Positions 14,959-16,074 of a DNA stretch of 16,074 nt are shown here, piece after piece (position 1 is the first letter of the stretch; the number at the start of each line of letters is the position of its first letter). The DNA is taken from assembly GCA_025464915.1 (NCBI GenBank), contig JAODNF010000347.1, positions 1-16,074 of the forward strand, written 5' to 3'. This DNA comes from Frankiales bacterium (GTDB taxonomy: Bacteria; Actinomycetota; Actinomycetes; Mycobacteriales; SCTD01). The notes beneath the pieces are model-generated. The model was not told where the DNA came from. It saw only the letters and a list, made by a program, of their open reading frames with translations, and did not search any database. Made by a program: the position numbers and the translations under genes.

Positions 14959-14964
14959 AGGCTA
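14959..14964 (-). promoter_or_regulatory. Candidate -10 element for leaderless serS transcript
   Basis: TAGCCT on the minus strand is followed by seven bases (GAGCCGC) and the serS GTG. The TAG of the hexamer is also the stop codon of the upstream DUF4446 gene. No Shine-Dalgarno is present in the ten-base gap. The pattern fits TANNNT -10 elements of leaderless actinobacterial genes, giving serS a possible promoter of its own inside the operon. Confidence 0.45.
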
Positions 14965-15510
14965 TCGGCGGGAGAAGCGGCCGCGCTTCGTCGTTTCGAC
15001 CTCGGCGACCTCGCGCGGCTGGACCGCGGTCCGGTTCGCGTACCCGATCGCCTGCTGCTCCTCGGGGCTCAGCGAGTGGTCGGAGTCGCCGGCCTTCACG
15101 CCCTTGGCGTAGGTGCGCGTCTCGGACCGGCCGTTGATGGACGTGATGACGATGCCGTCGCCGGCGTCGTCGAGCAGCGCCGCGCTGAAGGACAGCCGGC
15201 CACCCATGTCGCCGAACGCGTCGTACCGGACGACCGCGACGTGCCGCAGCGCGTCCGACAGGTCGGCGCGGGCCGCGGCCAGGTCCTCGCGGAGGTGCCC
15301 GACGTCCGTACGCAGCCCCTCGACCTCGCGGTGCTGGCGGGTCACCGACTCCACGAAGGTGGCCCCGTGGTCACCGCCGGTGAGGACGTCGTGGGCCAGG
15401 GTCAGGTTGCGGACCCGCACCAGCATCGCGGCGCTGAAGCCGAGCGAGAGGACCGCGACACCTGCCGCCGACAGGGTCACGACCTGGGCGGTGTCGGTGT
15501 CGAGCAGCAC
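14962..15510 (-). CDS. DUF4446 family membrane-anchored protein
   Basis: The 182-residue product has one N-terminal membrane segment (~9-31), a charged heptad-like helix (~55-90, probable coiled coil) and the conserved DUF4446 core VVRYDAFGDMGG (93-104), LSFSAALLDDAGDGIVITSI (106-125) and SLSPEEQQAI (146-155). The C-terminus is basic (KRGRFSRR). The globular part is expected in the cytosol, tethered by the single helix. Function is unknown. The family often sits near serS in actinobacterial genomes as I recall, and here it is the first gene of the DUF4446 - serS - HAD unit. The GTG start at 15510 has no ribosome site but has TAGTCT seven bases upstream, shared head-to-head with the larB promoter. 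Confidence 0.88.
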   Translation of the reverse strand: MLLDTDTAQVVTLSAAGVAVLSLGFSAAMLVRVRNLTLAHDVLTGGDHGATFVESVTRQHREVEGLRTDVGHLREDLAAARADLSDALRHVAVVRYDAFGDMGGRLSFSAALLDDAGDGIVITSINGRSETRTYAKGVKAGDSDHSLSPEEQQAIGYANRTAVQPREVAEVETTKRGRFSRR

Positions 15511-15517
15511 GCGGTCG

Positions 15518-15527
15518 AGACTAGCCT
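15518..15527. promoter_or_regulatory. Overlapping back-to-back -10 elements for DUF4446 and larB
   Basis: The ten bases AGACTAGCCT contain TAGCCT on the plus strand (15522-15527, six bases before the larB GTG) and TAGTCT on the minus strand (15518-15523, seven bases before the DUF4446 GTG). The two hexamers share the central TA. The gap between the two start codons is only 23 bases, leaving no room for ribosome sites, so both mRNAs are predicted to be leaderless and to compete for polymerase. Inference from sequence. Confidence 0.5.
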
Positions 15528-15533
15528 TCCGAC

Positions 15534-16074
15534 GTGGACCGGGATGCGGCGTCGGCGCTGCTGCAGGCAGTCGCTCAGGGGAGCGTCACCCCCGAGCAAG
15601 CGCTGGACCGCTTCGCGACGGCGCCCTACGACCAGCTCGCCCACTCCCTCGTCGACACGCACCGGGCGCTGCGGACGGGTGACCCCGAGGTCGTGTACGC
15701 CGAGGGCAAGACGACCCAGCAGGTCCTGGACAACGTCACGGCCCTGCGCGCCCACAGCGACCGGGTGCTCGTCACCCGCTGCTCGCCCGAGACCGCGATC
15801 GCCCTGGGCGGCGAGGGACGGACAGTGCTGGTCGGAACAGCGAAGCAGCCGCGCGGCACCGTGGCGGTCCTGGCGGCGGGTACGTCCGACGGTCCCGTCG
15901 CCGAGGAGGCAGCCATCACGGCCGAGGCCTTCGGCGCGCACGTGGTGCGGGTCGACGACGTGGGGGTCGCCGGGCTGCACCGGCTGATCACGGCCCGGGA
16001 GGTGCTCGACACGGCCGACGTGCTGGTCGTCGTCGCCGGCATGGAAGGTGCGCTGCCCTCGGTGGTCGGTGGCC
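15534..16074 (+). CDS. larB: LarB, nickel-pincer nucleotide cofactor synthesis (3' end outside window)
   Basis: The frame from GTG 15534 runs off the window after 180 codons. It has the LarB N-terminal region (HRALRTGDPEVVYAEGKTTQQVL, 43-65; TRCSPE, 81-86) and the PurE-like core motifs AGTSDGPVAEEAAITAE (115-131), DVGVAGLHRL (142-151) and GMEGALPSVVGG (169-180). LarB is known to carboxylate and hydrolyse nicotinic acid adenine dinucleotide, the first step toward the pyridinium-bisthiocarboxylate nickel cofactor of lactate racemase-type enzymes. The residues expected beyond the edge, including the conserved C-terminal catalytic part, cannot be checked. larC and larE are likely outside the window on the right. 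It is divergent from DUF4446 across 23 bases, with a TAGCCT hexamer and no Shine-Dalgarno. Confidence 0.9.
   Translation, partial: MDRDAASALLQAVAQGSVTPEQALDRFATAPYDQLAHSLVDTHRALRTGDPEVVYAEGKTTQQVLDNVTALRAHSDRVLVTRCSPETAIALGGEGRTVLVGTAKQPRGTVAVLAAGTSDGPVAEEAAITAEAFGAHVVRVDDVGVAGLHRLITAREVLDTADVLVVVAGMEGALPSVVGG

Noticed and set aside
1..16074. CRISPR arrays, insertion sequences, attachment sites, tRNA or rRNA genes
   Set aside because: I saw no regularly spaced repeats, transposase or integrase motifs, terminal repeats or tRNA-like cloverleaf sequences on either strand.

Overview
The window is about 70% GC throughout. GTG and TTG starts are common, reading is dense on both strands, and it carries a bacterial proteasome activator (Bpa) ending in GQYL. 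All this points to an actinomycete chromosome (Actinomycetota); I cannot fix the genus. I see no phage, transposon, plasmid, CRISPR or rRNA/tRNA features. Most of the window looks like ordinary chromosome with a lipid-metabolism flavour.

Left part (1-5900). The tail of an IPT/TIG-domain protein runs into a two-gene minus-strand unit: a small dimeric alpha/beta-barrel (ABM-like) protein and an atypical cytochrome P450 that resembles the CYP7/CYP8 class. Divergent from these is a 652-residue double-SDR enzyme of the AcrA1/fatty-acyl-CoA-reductase type. A strong bidirectional hairpin separates it from a convergent gene for a large secreted protein (signal peptide, HEYSE-containing domain, Ig-like domain, C-terminal jelly-roll-like domain).

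Middle (5984-11030). A minus-strand pair encodes a Tat-exported DyP-type peroxidase (EfeB-like) followed by a wax ester synthase/diacylglycerol acyltransferase. An IdeR/DtxR-like iron box sits over the predicted promoter of the peroxidase. Acyl-CoA reductase plus WS/DGAT gives a plausible acyl-CoA to fatty alcohol to wax ester route. Divergently, a tight plus-strand unit encodes a lipoprotein, a PIG3-type quinone oxidoreductase and a DUF1905/YdeI-type protein, the last two pairs overlapping by 1 and 4 bases.

Right part (11030-16074). It holds an SCO6745-family protein, a decayed GNAT acetyltransferase (internal deletion plus frameshift), Bpa, and a minus-strand housekeeping unit DUF4446 - serS - Cof-type HAD phosphatase. 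At the right edge lies the first 180 codons of larB (nickel-pincer cofactor synthesis). The serS frame is intact end to end except for one amber codon at position 279, where the family has a conserved glutamate.

No wholly new system is evident. The most interesting items are the amber-interrupted serS; a recurring TAGYCT hexamer 6-7 bases before GTG starts that lack a Shine-Dalgarno, suggesting leaderless transcripts and including a back-to-back overlapping pair between DUF4446 and larB; the CYP8-like P450 with its ABM partner; and the iron box ahead of the peroxidase/wax synthase pair.
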